From positions 1 to 64,000 of the forward strand of contig JAFVVQ010000035.1 in the NCBI GenBank assembly GCA_017502085.1: DNA of 64,000 nucleotides. The letters run 5' to 3'. A program made the translations under genes and the position numbers. Below are positions 25,967 to 33,772 of the stretch, piece after piece (within the stretch, counting starts at the first letter, position 1; each line of letters opens with the position of its first letter). The notes beneath the pieces were generated by a model, which saw only the letters and a program-made list of their open reading frames with translations, had not been told where the DNA came from and ran no database searches. Origin of the DNA: Clostridia bacterium. GTDB lineage: Bacteria > Bacillota > Clostridia > Oscillospirales > Acutalibacteraceae.

Positions 25967-26443
25967 ATGAAAAAGTTTCTCGCGGTTATTGCCGCAATCT
26001 CAATCATCTTCACTCTCGCAGCCTGTAACTCAAACGTTGTTCCCAAAGAAGATGCAACAGCAACAAATCCCGCAGACAGCATAACAGAAGCTCCCAAAGA
26101 ACCCGTTACACTTGAAGATGGCATCAGCAGTTTCGGTAACAAGAACGATTACACCAATGCTTTCTATCTCGAAATCGTCAACAAAGCGGGAACAGAATCA
26201 AAATACGGCGTATACACCAAGGAAGCAACTCTCGGTGATGCACTTTCAAAGATGGGCATCATTGCCGGTGAAGAAGGTCCCTACGGTCTGATGATTGAAT
26301 CCGTTCTGGGCGAAGAACACATATACGAAACAACAGGTTACGTTTGGATGATTTATGTCAACGGTGAACAGGCTCAGACGGGTGTTGACGGCATCAAACT
26401 TGAAAACGGAGCAACCTATTCACTCAAAGTTGAAACATTTTAA
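25967..26443 (+). CDS. DUF4430 (transcobalamin-like) lipoprotein
   Basis: The ATG at 25967 follows AAAGGAAATAA; longer frames run back into the transporter gene. The 158-residue protein has a lipobox LAAC (Cys20), a Thr/Pro/Glu linker and a DUF4430 fold: LGDALSKMGIIAG...TGYVWMIYVNGEQAQTGVDGIKLENGATYSLKVE. Such domains bind small ligands at the cell surface. Coupling to the phosphate cotransporter is unusual, and the ligand is unknown. Confidence 0.85.
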   Translation: MKKFLAVIAAISIIFTLAACNSNVVPKEDATATNPADSITEAPKEPVTLEDGISSFGNKNDYTNAFYLEIVNKAGTESKYGVYTKEATLGDALSKMGIIAGEEGPYGLMIESVLGEEHIYETTGYVWMIYVNGEQAQTGVDGIKLENGATYSLKVETF

Positions 26444-26451
26444 GATGAATT

Positions 26452-26486
26452 TGTCGGAGTTTGGCAACAAATTCCGACATTTTTTT
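26452..26486 (+). terminator. Terminator after the DUF4430 gene
   Basis: TGTCGGA pairs with TCCGACA, with extra loop pairing, then seven T. Confidence 0.8.
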
Positions 26487-26495
26487 GTTTTTATG

Positions 26496-26524
26496 TTGCA
26501 TTTTATAGAATTGTATGTTAAAAT
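26496..26524 (+). promoter_or_regulatory. Promoter of the CREST-like gene
   Basis: TTGCAT, a 17-bp spacer and TAAAAT, 37 bp before the start. Confidence 0.55.
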
Positions 26525-26560
26525 ACCTTCACTTTAAATTTAATAAAAGGAGACGGTAAA

Positions 26561-27385
26561 ATGCAAATCAATTTTATCGACTGGGTTGCCTTCAAGGAAA
26601 TTATGGTCGATGCCAACATGTCTCTCGCAGAATACTGCGCTCAGTATTCCGCTGTTCAGACTAACTGGGTTTACACCTTCGCAGGTATCATCGGCATTCT
26701 GCTTCTTGCGGTAACCAAAAACAAAAAGTGGTATTGGTACATATTCCTCGCACTCTATACAGTTATGTCGGTTACATCCGTCGGTATGCACACGGCTAAC
26801 TACGGAGAATTCGAGCCCTTCAAGCTGACCACAAAGCTTGTTGCCAGTTATGTCGATATGTCACTCACTGAATTGACGGTATGGTGGGGAGCCTGCTGCG
26901 CAGCGATGGAATTCCATCCCGGCAAAAACAAAAAGCGCACCGTATTCACCGCAATCGTTACCGCAATTATGCTGATTGTAATCGTGACTCTCACCTACGA
27001 GGTATTCGTCATTCATAACAGACCTCTTTATATCGGCGGCGGCGGAGCTCCGATGGACGGCAAAACCGGCGGTCTTTCGCTCGCTGAATTCGGTTGTTTC
27101 CTTACTGCGGTTCCCCTCTTCTATCTCTTCGGTTCAAACTTCAAGTATATGGAAAAAGAAGAAAAGAGCGTTATCATCATCCTCATTTCAACGCTTCTCA
27201 TCGCAGTTGTTATCACCTCTCTCTGGGGTGACAATGAAATCAACGGTTTCGCACTCGGCAACTTCCACGGTCATTCAATCTGGCACATCCTCGGCGGTCT
27301 CGCTGAACTTGAGGTCGTTTTCTGGGTACATCAGAGAGAGACAAACAAGAAAATTGCTGAACTCAAAACAAAATACTCCGCATAA
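26561..27385 (+). CDS. Seven-helix membrane protein with CREST-type metallohydrolase signature
   Basis: The 274-residue protein has about seven hydrophobic segments. Three pieces match the CREST superfamily (alkaline ceramidases, PAQR receptors, Per1, hemolysin III): Ser73-x3-His77 in helix 2, Asp99 at the start of helix 3, and His238-x3-His242 (HSIWH) in the last helix. In that superfamily these residues bind zinc and hydrolyse lipid amides or esters. I know of no close named bacterial family, so a membrane lipid hydrolase is an inference. AAAGGAG precedes the ATG; own promoter and terminator. Confidence 0.6.
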   Translation: MQINFIDWVAFKEIMVDANMSLAEYCAQYSAVQTNWVYTFAGIIGILLLAVTKNKKWYWYIFLALYTVMSVTSVGMHTANYGEFEPFKLTTKLVASYVDMSLTELTVWWGACCAAMEFHPGKNKKRTVFTAIVTAIMLIVIVTLTYEVFVIHNRPLYIGGGGAPMDGKTGGLSLAEFGCFLTAVPLFYLFGSNFKYMEKEEKSVIIILISTLLIAVVITSLWGDNEINGFALGNFHGHSIWHILGGLAELEVVFWVHQRETNKKIAELKTKYSA

Positions 27386-27390
27386 AAAAT

Positions 27391-27417
27391 ACCCCCGATT
27401 CCGAGGAATCGGGGGTT
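27391..27417. terminator. Bidirectional terminator
   Basis: ACCCCCGATTCC pairs with GGAATCGGGGGT around GA, with A and T runs on each side, between converging genes. Confidence 0.9.
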
Positions 27418-27431
27418 TGGTATTTTCGCTG

Positions 27432-28589
27432 TTAACCGAGAAGAATCTTTGAGAAGATTGATGCAACCTTCGTCAGAGCGAGTGCAAGGTCGCCGAGGAA
27501 GTTATAAAGCATTGCAACCGCTTTGCTCTCACCGATTTCTGCAGCAAAATCGGGATCGTTGATAACGAGATCATTATAAGTTATAAGCTCGGTTGTGAAG
27601 TTCCAGTTATCGTCTTCCTTGATTGTGATAAGGCGTGAACCCTTATTAACGATGCTGGAATAAGAGTTATATGTGGGGCTGGGTGTGTTGATGATCTTGA
27701 CGCCGTCAAGCTCAGTTATAAATGAGTTGGGATGATCGTGACCCGAGAAGACAGCAAGCATATCGCCCTGCTCTACCATTGCATCAAACTGACCTTCGTT
27801 GTCAACACCGGGGCAGGGATACTCGATAAGGAAGCCTTCAAAATTATGAAGCTTGGGGAAGAATGAATAAATCTTACCGTTGAATTCTCTTGTGATTTCG
27901 CCGAGAGCGATAGGAGTTTCAGCAAAAAGGCGATCGTAAACTTCACCGACGATGATATGCTGGAATGCCATTGAGGGAACCTTGCCGCCTGCTTTCTCTG
28001 CGAGCTTGTCGCTTGTTTCCTTATACCAGTCAATCTGGTCTTTTCTTACGCAGTCGTAACCGCCGTCAACGTATGCACCTGAATCAAACATCCAGAGATT
28101 GAACTTGATATCGTCGCTCTTTGATGCAAGAATGGGAAGATTGTGGGTAGCTGTGCCGTGAAGTTCAGGGACTGCATCATAGGCAACGCAGTATTCCTTG
28201 CCGTATTTCTTATACATTTCGAAAAGCTCATCGTTTGTATAACCCTGCTGATAATCGTGATTACCGAAAACAAGCGTAAAGGGAATCTTGTGATCAACAA
28301 AGGGCTTTACAAGTTCTTCAACTGCAAGTTCCTTTGTCTCCTCTTCGCCGACAGTGTTGTCACCGCCGAGGATTACAAGGTCAGGCTCATAGGTTTCAAG
28401 AACGGTGTTGATATAAGCAAACATTCTTTTATCTGCGGGATATCCGTCCTGACAGTCACAGAGATGGAGAATCTTGAATTCACCGTTTTCATCGAAACGG
28501 AGAACGGGAGCTTCGTCAGCCGAAGCGATAGCGCAGATGCCGAAAACCATGCAGAGCGCAAGGATGATTGAAAGGATTCTTTTTGCCAT
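27432..28589 (-). CDS. Secreted calcineurin-like metallophosphoesterase
   Basis: The ATG at 28589 follows AGGAGGTAATT. The 385-residue protein has a Sec signal peptide (about 1-24, ending IASADEA). The metallophosphoesterase motifs run in order: LHLCDCQDG, LGGDNT, VFGNHD, and SGHDHPN near residue 270. A hydrophobic C-terminus (about 365-385) may hold it to the membrane. It is a paralogue of the proteins at 32561-33718 and 62294-63415. The substrate is unknown; extracellular nucleotides or phospholipids are possible. Confidence 0.87.
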   Translation of the reverse strand: MAKRILSIILALCMVFGICAIASADEAPVLRFDENGEFKILHLCDCQDGYPADKRMFAYINTVLETYEPDLVILGGDNTVGEEETKELAVEELVKPFVDHKIPFTLVFGNHDYQQGYTNDELFEMYKKYGKEYCVAYDAVPELHGTATHNLPILASKSDDIKFNLWMFDSGAYVDGGYDCVRKDQIDWYKETSDKLAEKAGGKVPSMAFQHIIVGEVYDRLFAETPIALGEITREFNGKIYSFFPKLHNFEGFLIEYPCPGVDNEGQFDAMVEQGDMLAVFSGHDHPNSFITELDGVKIINTPSPTYNSYSSIVNKGSRLITIKEDDNWNFTTELITYNDLVINDPDFAAEIGESKAVAMLYNFLGDLALALTKVASIFSKILLG

Positions 28590-28645
28590 AATTACCTCCT
28601 GAAAAATCTTCACCCCTTACGGGTGCGTTATAAAATGACTATATT

Positions 28646-28674
28646 ATTTTAAAACATTATTATAATAAAGTCAA
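28646..28674 (-). promoter_or_regulatory. Promoter of the secreted phosphoesterase gene
   Basis: Minus strand TTGACT, a 17-bp spacer and TAAAAT. Confidence 0.65.
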
Positions 28675-28683
28675 GAAGCCGTA

Positions 28684-28711
28684 TTGACTTTATTTCAAAA
28701 GTATGTATAAT
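28684..28711 (+). promoter_or_regulatory. Promoter of the zur-znuACB operon
   Basis: TTGACT, a 16-bp spacer and TATAAT. It is divergent from the phosphoesterase promoter. Confidence 0.65.
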
Positions 28712-28734
28712 AATTTAGGAGTTATTCTCAAATT
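28712..28734. promoter_or_regulatory. Candidate Zur operator
   Basis: The imperfect 23-bp palindrome AATTTAGGAGTTATTCTCAAATT abuts the -10 element. It contains an ATTCTCA half-site of the Fur/Zur type. The position fits repression of the zinc operon by its first product. Confidence 0.45.
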
Positions 28735-28749
28735 CGGAGGAATATGATA

Positions 28750-29139
28750 ATGAAGACATATCATACCCATCAAAGGCAAAGTCTGCTGAATTTTCTGAAA
28801 AAAAATCAGGAAAAAGCCTTCAGAATTGAAGAAATCGTCGAAGCTATGGCTGCTGAATCAATCAGCCAGAGCACCGTTTACCGCCTGATGACAAAACTCG
28901 TCGATGACGGTCTCGTTCACAGAACGGTCAAGGGCAACAGCAGAAGCTTTGTTTATCAGTATATTTCGGATGAAAAATGCGAAAATCATCTGCATATGAA
29001 ATGCACCGACTGCGGCAAGGTTTATCACCTTGACAGCAGTATGACCTCTGCCATTCAGAGCAATATCAGAAACAATACCAGCTTTGAAATCGACAGTCAC
29101 ACCGTTTTGCTCGGCAAATGCGGCGAATGCAAAGAATAA
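28750..29139 (+). CDS. zur: Fur-family zinc uptake regulator (Zur-like)
   Basis: The start at 28750 lies 9 bp after GGAGG; an ATG at 28744 is only 3 bp away from it. The 129-residue protein has the winged helix SISQSTVYRLMTKLVDDGLVHRT, the metal-binding HLHMKCTDCGKVYHLD and a C-terminal CGEC. It heads a run with znuA, znuC and znuB, so zinc is the likely signal and the operon its likely target. Confidence 0.88.
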   Translation: MKTYHTHQRQSLLNFLKKNQEKAFRIEEIVEAMAAESISQSTVYRLMTKLVDDGLVHRTVKGNSRSFVYQYISDEKCENHLHMKCTDCGKVYHLDSSMTSAIQSNIRNNTSFEIDSHTVLLGKCGECKE

Positions 29140-29158
29140 CCGCCGACGGAGGAACAGA

Positions 29159-30124
29159 ATGAAAAGATTTTCCGCAGTTATCTGCATTATCGTCTTATTG
29201 ACGGCGGGTCTGTGCGGTTGCTCGGGTCAACCCGTTTCAGACGACGGATTGAAAATCGTCTGCACGACCTTCCCGCAATATGACTTTATCAAAAACATTC
29301 TCGGAAGCGACGATAATCTGTCTCTTCTGATTTCCAACGGCTCCGACCTTCACGGTTTTGAGCCTACGGCAAAGGATATCGTTGAAATCCGAACCGCCAG
29401 TCTTTTCGTCTACGTTGGCGGTGCTTCGGATTTGTGGGTTGAAAGAACAATCGTCTCAACCGAGAATCCCAACCTTAAATCCGTTGCAATTATGGATTAC
29501 GTTGATACGCTTTCTCTCGAGGATATAGAAAGCCTTGAGCACGGCGGTCACCACACTCACGACCATTCAAGTCACGACCATAGCCATTCCCCCGAAGATG
29601 CCGATGAACACATCTGGCTTTCAATCAGGAATGCAATAAAGATCACCGAGGGTCTCTGCGAAGAAATATGTTCACTCGACCCCGATAACGCATCTCTTTA
29701 CAGGTCAAACACTGCCGCTTACATTGAAAAGCTGACGGCACTCGACAAAGAATACGAATCGGTTTTCGCAAACGGCAGCAGAGATATTCTTCTTTTTGCA
29801 GACCGCTTCCCCTTCGGATACCTCACCCACGATTACGGCATTTCACATATTGCCGCTTTCACGGGCTGCTCATCCGAATCCGAAGTCACGGCGGAAACCT
29901 TCGCTCATCTCATTGAGCACACAAACGAGCACAAGCTCCCCTACGTACTTATCCTCGAAGGCTCCGACGGTAAGACAGCAAGAACGGTCTGCGAGGCAAC
30001 GGGAGCAGACGTGCTGACGGTTGACTCGTGTCAGACGGTATCCTCCGACGATATTAAAAACGGTACGGATTACCTGGGCATTATGACAAACAATCTTGAA
30101 ATCTTTAAGGAGGCTCTGGGCTGA
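29159..30124 (+). CDS. znuA: Zinc ABC transporter substrate-binding lipoprotein
   Basis: The ATG at 29159 follows CGGAGGAAC. The 321-residue cluster A-I binding protein has a lipobox LCGC (Cys20) and VCTTFPQYDFIKNILG. The metal ligands are His from DLHGFEPTAKD and EHIW, with a His-rich loop (HHTHDHSSHDHSHS) that is typical of zinc rather than manganese binders, and a C-terminal Glu/Asp region. It delivers Zn2+ to ZnuB. Its stop overlaps the znuC start (ATGA). Confidence 0.93.
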   Translation: MKRFSAVICIIVLLTAGLCGCSGQPVSDDGLKIVCTTFPQYDFIKNILGSDDNLSLLISNGSDLHGFEPTAKDIVEIRTASLFVYVGGASDLWVERTIVSTENPNLKSVAIMDYVDTLSLEDIESLEHGGHHTHDHSSHDHSHSPEDADEHIWLSIRNAIKITEGLCEEICSLDPDNASLYRSNTAAYIEKLTALDKEYESVFANGSRDILLFADRFPFGYLTHDYGISHIAAFTGCSSESEVTAETFAHLIEHTNEHKLPYVLILEGSDGKTARTVCEATGADVLTVDSCQTVSSDDIKNGTDYLGIMTNNLEIFKEALG

Positions 30125-30834
30125 TGGCTTTAATTGAATGCAATAATCTTTCCCTCGGCTACGAAGGTAAGCCCATTGTTACGGGTCTCGGTTTTGAGGT
30201 CAACGAAGGTGATTATCTCTGTATCATCGGTGAAAACGGCTCCGGCAAAAGCACACTGATGAAGGCGTTGCTCGGTCACAAATGCGTTATTTCAGGCGAA
30301 ATCACTTTTGACAACAGCATTGACAGAAAAGAAATCGGCTATCTGCCGCAACAAACGGTAATCCAGAAGGATTTCCCCGCATCGGTCAGGGAAATCGTGC
30401 TTTCAGGCTGTCTCAACGGCTGCGGCTTTAAGCCGTTTTATTCCGCATCGCAGAAAAAGACCGCAACCGAAACAATGAAAAAGCTCGGCATAGATGACCT
30501 TGCAAACAGATGCTACCGGGAGCTTTCGGGCGGTCAGCAGCAGAGAGTTCTTCTTGCAAGAGCCTTGTGTGCAACAAAAAAGCTGCTCATTCTCGACGAA
30601 CCCGTTGCGGGTCTTGACCCGATTGTGACGCAGAATCTCTATTCGCTCATCAAGGAAATCAATCAAAACGGCATAACCGTTATTATGGTTTCGCACGATA
30701 TGAATGCGGCGCTTGAACACGCATCCCACATACTTCACATCGGACACACTCCCCTTTTCTTCGGCAAAAAGGAAGATTATCTGAAGAGCGATATCTGCAA
30801 AATCTTCTCCGTTCAGGGAGGTGATGCCCTATGA
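30124..30834 (+). CDS. znuC: Zinc ABC transporter ATP-binding protein
   Basis: The 236-residue ATPase has Walker A GENGSGKST (about 37-45), Q-loop LPQQ, signature LSGGQQQR, Walker B LLILDEPVAGLDP and H-loop VSHD. It drives Zn2+ import through ZnuB. It is coupled at both ends by ATGA overlaps. Confidence 0.94.
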   Translation: MALIECNNLSLGYEGKPIVTGLGFEVNEGDYLCIIGENGSGKSTLMKALLGHKCVISGEITFDNSIDRKEIGYLPQQTVIQKDFPASVREIVLSGCLNGCGFKPFYSASQKKTATETMKKLGIDDLANRCYRELSGGQQQRVLLARALCATKKLLILDEPVAGLDPIVTQNLYSLIKEINQNGITVIMVSHDMNAALEHASHILHIGHTPLFFGKKEDYLKSDICKIFSVQGGDAL

Positions 30835-31661
30835 TTCAGACGCTTTCATATTATCTGGGCTTCACGTTCGTGCAATATGCATTGATTGCGGGATTGCTGA
30901 TTTCCCTTTGCGCATCGCTTCTCGGTGTAACGCTCGTACTCAAACGATACTCAATGATCGGCGACGCCTTATCGCACGTAGCATTCGGTGCAATGGCGAT
31001 AGCGGCTGTCTGCAGCTTTGCTCCGATGGCAGTAACTCTGCCCGTGACGGTAATTGCGGCGATTGTTCTTCTCGGAGTCAATTCAAACAGCAAAATCAAG
31101 GGCGATGCCGCAATAGCGATGATATCTGTCGGTGCACTCGCAACAGGTTATCTGCTGATGAACGTTTTCTCGGTATCAACCAATATCAGCGGTGACGTCT
31201 GCACAACTCTTTTCGGCTCAACCTCAATTCTGACGCTGACAAAAAGCGACATCATTCTCTGCACTGCACTTGCGGTTGTGGTTATCCTTGTTTTTATCCT
31301 GTTTTATAACAAGATATTTGCAGTCACCTTTGACGAGGGCTTTGCAGGTGCAACAGGCACAAACACAAGACTTTATAACAATATAATTGCGGTTGTGACT
31401 GCAGTTGTTATCGTTCTTGCGATGAACCTCGTCGGTGCGCTCCTTGTTTCGGCTCTCATTATCTTTCCCGCCCTGACAGCCATGAGAGTGTTCAAGAGTT
31501 TCTTCTCCGTTATCATCGGTGCGGCGGTCATATCCGTCGGATGCTCACTCATCGGTCTGCTCGTTGCAATCATCTACGGCACTCCCGTCGGCTCAACAAT
31601 CGTTGTGACCGATATCGCTGCGTTTGCGGTATTCAGCATCATAGGTAAGATCAAGGGATAA
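30831..31661 (+). CDS. znuB: Zinc ABC transporter permease
   Basis: The 276-residue permease of the ABC-3 family has about eight hydrophobic helices. It carries the conserved RYSMIGDALSHVAFGA near the N-terminus and MNLVGALLVSALIIFPALTA towards the C-terminus. It overlaps znuC by four bases and closes the operon. Confidence 0.94.
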   Translation: MIQTLSYYLGFTFVQYALIAGLLISLCASLLGVTLVLKRYSMIGDALSHVAFGAMAIAAVCSFAPMAVTLPVTVIAAIVLLGVNSNSKIKGDAAIAMISVGALATGYLLMNVFSVSTNISGDVCTTLFGSTSILTLTKSDIILCTALAVVVILVFILFYNKIFAVTFDEGFAGATGTNTRLYNNIIAVVTAVVIVLAMNLVGALLVSALIIFPALTAMRVFKSFFSVIIGAAVISVGCSLIGLLVAIIYGTPVGSTIVVTDIAAFAVFSIIGKIKG

Positions 31662-31706
31662 AAAAACACGGTACATTATCAATCACGATAGTGTACCGTT
31701 TTCTTT
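31662..31706. terminator. Bidirectional terminator (znuB / patatin)
   Basis: ACGGTACA pairs with TGTACCGT, with inner TTATC/GATA pairing and A and T runs on the two sides. Confidence 0.85.
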
Positions 31707-32559
31707 ATTTATTCAGTTCTGCTCTTGCCTGATTGACAAAATCCTCGATTTTTTTGCCGTCTCGGTAACCGAGTTCATAAAGCTTCTGCATACCGTCTTT
31801 ATCTCTTTTTATAGTATCGATCCCATAGCAGAATTCGGGGTCAACAACAAGAACCTTACCCTGTCTTTCAAGTTCAAGAAGCTCCTCGATGCCGTTATTA
31901 TACATATGATGCATAACGAGAATGTTTTTGAGAACGGAAGGATGATTTGCAAGCAATACATTGGCAAGCCAGTGGATTTTCGTTTTGCGGAAATCTCTCG
32001 GCTGAGTGATGCAGACAATTACCTTGTCGCATCCTTCTGCAAAAGCCTTTTTAATCGGAATCGGGTCAGAAACGCCGCCGTCAAAATATTTTTTTTCGCG
32101 AAATTTGACCGGTCTGCACGCCGCCGGCAAGGCACAAGCTGCCTTCAGCGGTGTATAATCATCTTTTTTGAAATCCTCTTTAGTGAAATAACACGGCTCT
32201 GCGGTTTTTGCGTTTGTTGAAACACAGGTATACTTGCATTCGTTCGCCATAAACGTTTCATAGTCGAGCGGGTCTTTACCCGTACTGTTGGTTATTTCGG
32301 AATAAATATAATCGAGATTTACAAGGTCACCCGATTTGAGCACGGCAAGTGCTCCCATATATTCCTTATCAAACGCATAATCGGTATAAAACTTGCGGTT
32401 TCTGCCTCTTTGCTTTGCAACGAAATTGATGAGATTACCGCTGCCCGACGATACGCCGATGCAGTAATCGATCTTTACGTCGTTATCAAGCAGATAATCG
32501 TAAATACCGCTTGTATAAACGCCTCGCATACCGCCGCCGATATCAATAAGACCTATCAT
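31705..32559 (-). CDS. Patatin-like phospholipase
   Basis: The ATG at 32559 follows AAAGGCGGAG at the end of the upstream gene. The 284-residue protein has the full patatin set: oxyanion loop GGGMRG (about 9-14), nucleophile elbow GVSSGSG (Ser at about residue 39), and the dyad DGGVSDPIP (about 157-165). These enzymes cleave acyl chains from lipids in the cytosol. It is one base downstream of a phosphoesterase and near a diacylglycerol kinase, which suggests a lipid-turnover operon. Confidence 0.9.
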   Translation of the reverse strand: MIGLIDIGGGMRGVYTSGIYDYLLDNDVKIDYCIGVSSGSGNLINFVAKQRGRNRKFYTDYAFDKEYMGALAVLKSGDLVNLDYIYSEITNSTGKDPLDYETFMANECKYTCVSTNAKTAEPCYFTKEDFKKDDYTPLKAACALPAACRPVKFREKKYFDGGVSDPIPIKKAFAEGCDKVIVCITQPRDFRKTKIHWLANVLLANHPSVLKNILVMHHMYNNGIEELLELERQGKVLVVDPEFCYGIDTIKRDKDGMQKLYELGYRDGKKIEDFVNQARAELNK

Positions 32560-32560
32560 A

Positions 32561-33718
32561 TTATTCTCCGCCTTTTGTTCCTTTGATATTGAACATTGCA
32601 CCGAGCGACTCAACAACCGTTGAAGCCGCTTTGGTGATTGAAGCCGTCTTATCCTTGAGATAACCGTCGGCATCAATTGCATAGCGTAATCTTGCCGCCG
32701 CACCTCTGCCGCACAGGTCAGAATAATTGAAGAAATAAGTTATATATTCCGAGGGGTCTCTTTCATCAAATTCAAAAATACGTACGCCTCTCGTTTCATT
32801 GCCGTAGCAACGGAAGGATGCACACGATGTCTGGATAAAATTGATACCCATATAGTTGCCTTCGAAGCAATTCGTATGATCGTGACCCGAAACTATGCCC
32901 TTGACGTCTCCGCACTCAAGCACTGCCTCAAACAGACCCGCACCGTCTTCAAGTACGCAGGGATATTCACCCATAACGCCGCGTGTTATTTCAGGGTTGA
33001 GTCTGCACCAGCCGTTATCGCGCGAGAGTATCGCTCCGAAATCATCGGGCATACACGGTTCAATCAGATTTACGATTTCGGGAAGCGGAATATGCATAAA
33101 CATCAGCGAGGGTACGGGCTTTCCGCCGTTTTCTTCCTTAAGAAGAGCCGAAGTTTTCTTATACCACTCAACGGTTTCGGGTTTGATTCTCTCAAAGCAT
33201 CGATCTTCCTTGCGGTCATACCACGCACTGTCAAGCATCCACAGGTTAAAAAGCGGTCTGTCGCCCTCATTCGGAAGAACGGTTATATTATAGGTGTCGC
33301 AGTCGAGACCGTTTTTCTGATTATTCATCGGCAGACAGCACGAATAACTGCGGAAGATATCCGCCTGCTCCGTTTTGGAGATATCGTTTCTGTCATCGTG
33401 ATTACCGAATATCATTGCAAAGGGAATGCCCCTTTTTTCAAGCGGTGCGGCAATATGACGGATTGAATCACGCATAATCTCATATGTTGCGGATTTGCCT
33501 CCCGCAACCGGTTTATCACCGATTCTGGCATCGAGAAGATGGTTACCGAGAATATTATCTCCCGTGAAGAGAACAAGGTCGGGTCTGAGCGCATCATAAG
33601 CGTTATCAAGCATTTTTATCATCGCTTTACGCACGTATTTCATATCCTGCGGGTCGCTGACCTGCATAATTCTCAGCTTGCCGACACTGTTGAATCTTAT
33701 AGTGTTTGAATTTTTCAT
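32561..33718 (-). CDS. Cytosolic calcineurin-like metallophosphoesterase
   Basis: The ATG at 33718 follows TTGAGGTTTGTT. The 385-residue protein has no signal peptide. Its motifs are MQVSDPQDM, LFTGDNILGNH, IFGNHDDRND, FMHIPLPE and VSGHDHTNC, the five metallophosphoesterase blocks. It is a paralogue of the genes at 27432 and 62294 and is co-directional with the patatin. The substrate is unknown. Confidence 0.87.
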   Translation of the reverse strand: MKNSNTIRFNSVGKLRIMQVSDPQDMKYVRKAMIKMLDNAYDALRPDLVLFTGDNILGNHLLDARIGDKPVAGGKSATYEIMRDSIRHIAAPLEKRGIPFAMIFGNHDDRNDISKTEQADIFRSYSCCLPMNNQKNGLDCDTYNITVLPNEGDRPLFNLWMLDSAWYDRKEDRCFERIKPETVEWYKKTSALLKEENGGKPVPSLMFMHIPLPEIVNLIEPCMPDDFGAILSRDNGWCRLNPEITRGVMGEYPCVLEDGAGLFEAVLECGDVKGIVSGHDHTNCFEGNYMGINFIQTSCASFRCYGNETRGVRIFEFDERDPSEYITYFFNYSDLCGRGAAARLRYAIDADGYLKDKTASITKAASTVVESLGAMFNIKGTKGGE

Positions 33719-33730
33719 AACAAACCTCAA

Positions 33731-33765
33731 ATAGCGCAGTTCGGGTTACCCGCAGACTGCGCTAT
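33731..33765. other. Intercistronic hairpin
   Basis: ATAGCGCAGT pairs perfectly with ACTGCGCTAT. The 15-nt loop holds a nested CGGGT/ACCCG. No T run follows on either strand, so it looks like an RNA processing or stability element between the kinase gene and the phosphoesterase gene rather than a terminator. Confidence 0.5.
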
Positions 33766-33772
33766 GAATCAA

